In this document: piece by piece, positions 14,557 through 15,683 of the stretch
Numbering within the stretch: position 1 is the first letter of the stretch
How the letters are laid out: each line of letters begins with the position of its first letter
Assembly (NCBI GenBank): GCA_016933315.1
Contig: JAFGBE010000042.1
Location: 1 to 15,683 of the forward strand
Origin: Candidatus Auribacterota bacterium
GTDB lineage: Bacteria > Auribacterota > UBA6266
DNA: 15,683 nt
Reading direction: 5' to 3'
Translations under genes and position numbers: made by a program
The notes under the pieces: generated by a model
Databases searched by the model: none
The model's input: the letters and a program-made list of their open reading frames with translations, nothing else
Told to the model about the DNA's origin: nothing

Positions 14557-14915
14557 TACGAAACCCCTGTTTTTGAGGATTCTTTAACCGTCACTTTTGA
14601 CACTTTAACCCTTTTGTCATTGATTTTCCCGGATAACATCGAAAACAGCAGACAGGCAATGTTTTCAGCAGTCGGATTCCTATCGGAAAAACACGGAAGT
14701 TCGTTCAAATTCCTATGGTCAAACCCGGATATGACTTCTTTTATTATGTCTTTCAACTCACGGAAATCCCTGACCATTCCCATTTCATCGAGGCTGCGGC
14801 ACCTGATAAAAACCTCCACGTCCCAGTTGTGGCCGTGCATATTGCTGCACGGGCCTTCATAACCGTCAAGGCTATGGGCCGATGAAAAAGATGTCCTGAC
14901 GCTCAACTCATGCAT
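14544..14915 (-). CDS. queD: 6-carboxy-5,6,7,8-tetrahydropterin synthase
   Basis: QueD (PTPS fold) turns 7,8-dihydroneopterin triphosphate into 6-carboxytetrahydropterin, the substrate of QueE. The 123-residue product has zinc ligands His14 (SSAHSL), His27 and His29 (MHGHNW), catalytic Cys23 (GPCSNMHGH), DHRNLNE with Asp66 and His67, NPTAEN, and Glu112 near the end, all as expected. It is first in queDECF. The ATG has no good Shine-Dalgarno. The 80-base gap upstream (14916-14995) is AT-rich, with an AT-only palindrome at 14968-14981, and I see neither a convincing promoter nor a preQ1 aptamer. Start of the biosynthetic transcript is therefore uncertain. Confidence 0.96.
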   Translation of the reverse strand: MHELSVRTSFSSAHSLDGYEGPCSNMHGHNWDVEVFIRCRSLDEMGMVRDFRELKDIIKEVISGFDHRNLNELPCFSDRNPTAENIACLLFSMLSGKINDKRVKVSKVTVKESSKTGVSYWED

Positions 14916-14995
14916 AAATAATAAGTTTAACAGGTAAAAAACAATTACAATGCCACATTCTACATCAATTTTTTAAAAAATAAAAGGCGAGAATA

Positions 14996-15683
14996 TTATG
15001 ATTTGGAGCTCGGCGCAAACAGTTTTCCGATAAAGCCCGTATTCCAACCCGCAACGATAAGCACAACAAAGAAAAAATATGCGGGAAATTCAATAATCCC
15101 TCTTTTTCTTGCTATCGCCAGAGACGTCAATATTGACAGCGCCAGCATCAACGAAAGCAGCGCGCAAGATATAAAAACCGTTCCCGGGAAAAATAGCAGG
15201 CATATCAGCGCCGCAATGCTTACGTTGAACGATAAGGCAATCGCCGCCCAGCGGAATACGCCGGTTTTATACCCTTTTTTCAGGAATGACGCGTGGCTTT
15301 TCCCGAACCTGTAGGCCAGTTTGAAGACATCGCTTATTTTCGTTTTCTTATAGTGGTAGACTATCGCATCGGGGTCGCATAATATCTGATATCCCTTTTC
15401 CCTCAGGCGCGACGCCATATCCTCATCCTCAAGAGGATACATATCGGGCCTGAAAAAGCCTGTTTCCCGGAATACATCTTTCCTGTACATAACATTGCAT
15501 GAGGGGTTGAAATCCACCTGCCTGGAACTATGTCCGAAATCACAGTATTTTCTCCCGAAAGGAAAGAAAAACGTAAATGTTTCTTTTATGATATTGCCCA
15601 TGCCGGTATCTTCTCTCGGCAATACATTCGGGCCCCTGACAGAACCGATCTGCGGTTCGTCAAAATGCCTTACAAGAGAGCCC
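14996..15683 (-). CDS. Family 2 glycosyltransferase, C-terminal part (cut by window edge)
   Basis: The reading frame is open to the window edge; the visible 229 residues begin GSLVRHFDEPQIGSV and contain GPNVLPRED. The TTG at 15622 is the Leu codon of that segment, not the true start. Hallmarks of GT-A family 2 enzymes follow: SCNVMYRKDVFRETGFF, then the acceptor-side EDEDMASRLREKGY and VYHYKKT, matching the ED and (Q/R)xxRW-like region of polymer or lipid-linked glycosyltransferases. Three hydrophobic segments near the C-terminus (after about RWAAIALSF) make it membrane-anchored. It most likely adds a sugar during lipopolysaccharide or exopolysaccharide assembly; substrate unknown. The N-terminal nucleotide-sugar half, with its DxD motif, lies outside. 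No strong terminator separates it from queD. Confidence 0.9.
   Translation of the reverse strand, partial: GSLVRHFDEPQIGSVRGPNVLPREDTGMGNIIKETFTFFFPFGRKYCDFGHSSRQVDFNPSCNVMYRKDVFRETGFFRPDMYPLEDEDMASRLREKGYQILCDPDAIVYHYKKTKISDVFKLAYRFGKSHASFLKKGYKTGVFRWAAIALSFNVSIAALICLLFFPGTVFISCALLSLMLALSILTSLAIARKRGIIEFPAYFFFVVLIVAGWNTGFIGKLFAPSSKS

Noticed and set aside
14916..14995. Possible preQ1 riboswitch upstream of queD
   Set aside because: The 80-base AT-rich gap lacks the hairpin and A-rich tail arrangement of preQ1-I and the longer structure of preQ1-II.

Overview
The window is a 15.7 kb piece of a bacterial chromosome of moderate G+C content. All sixteen genes I can support lie on the minus strand, so transcription runs from high to low coordinates. 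There are no rRNA or tRNA genes, no CRISPR array and no transposase. No gene-free stretch exceeds 300 bases; the longest is the 211-base promoter and leader region at 4007-4217. An H-X9-DG pseudopilin, a PEP-CTERM surface protein and secreted jelly-roll proteins together suggest the PVC/Omnitrophota side of the tree (Omnitrophota, Lentisphaerae, Kiritimatiellae or similar). That assignment is an inference from gene content, not a measurement.

In transcription order, 15683-14996 is the C-terminal part of a family 2 glycosyltransferase that runs off the window edge. At 14915-12738 is a compact preQ0/preQ1 (queuosine precursor) operon, queD-queE-queC-queF, with overlapping or nearly abutting genes. 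A four-helix-bundle (S23/23S-rRNA-IVS-type) gene at 12790-12395 follows. It is bracketed by imperfect inverted repeats and begins where queF homology stops, which makes it look like an inserted cassette. Next come a polytopic membrane protein of unknown function (12320-11664) and the recombination-repair pair addB (11636-8613) and addA (8616-5713), joined by an ATGA overlap. AddA is tightly coupled to a DJ-1/PfpI-family gene (5711-5163), followed by a small exported HEAT-repeat protein and a membrane/coiled-coil protein (4736-4218).

A strong sigma70-type promoter (-35 at 4137-4142, -10 at 4115-4120) then drives a surface/export module. This holds a secreted jelly-roll protein, a PEP-CTERM jelly-roll protein ended by a long-loop terminator (2699-2766), a type II/IV pseudopilin with an H-X9-DG C-terminus, and a secreted two-domain protein (carbohydrate-binding-like jelly-roll plus alpha/alpha-toroid) that ends in a terminator overlapping its stop codon.

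The queuosine and AddAB blocks are recognisable housekeeping systems. The less ordinary material is the repeat-flanked four-helix-bundle cassette that appears to have replaced the end of queF, the histidine-to-alanine change in QueF's usual FHE motif, and the uncharacterised surface module with its regulatory DNA. I saw no complete, clearly new defence or mobile system.
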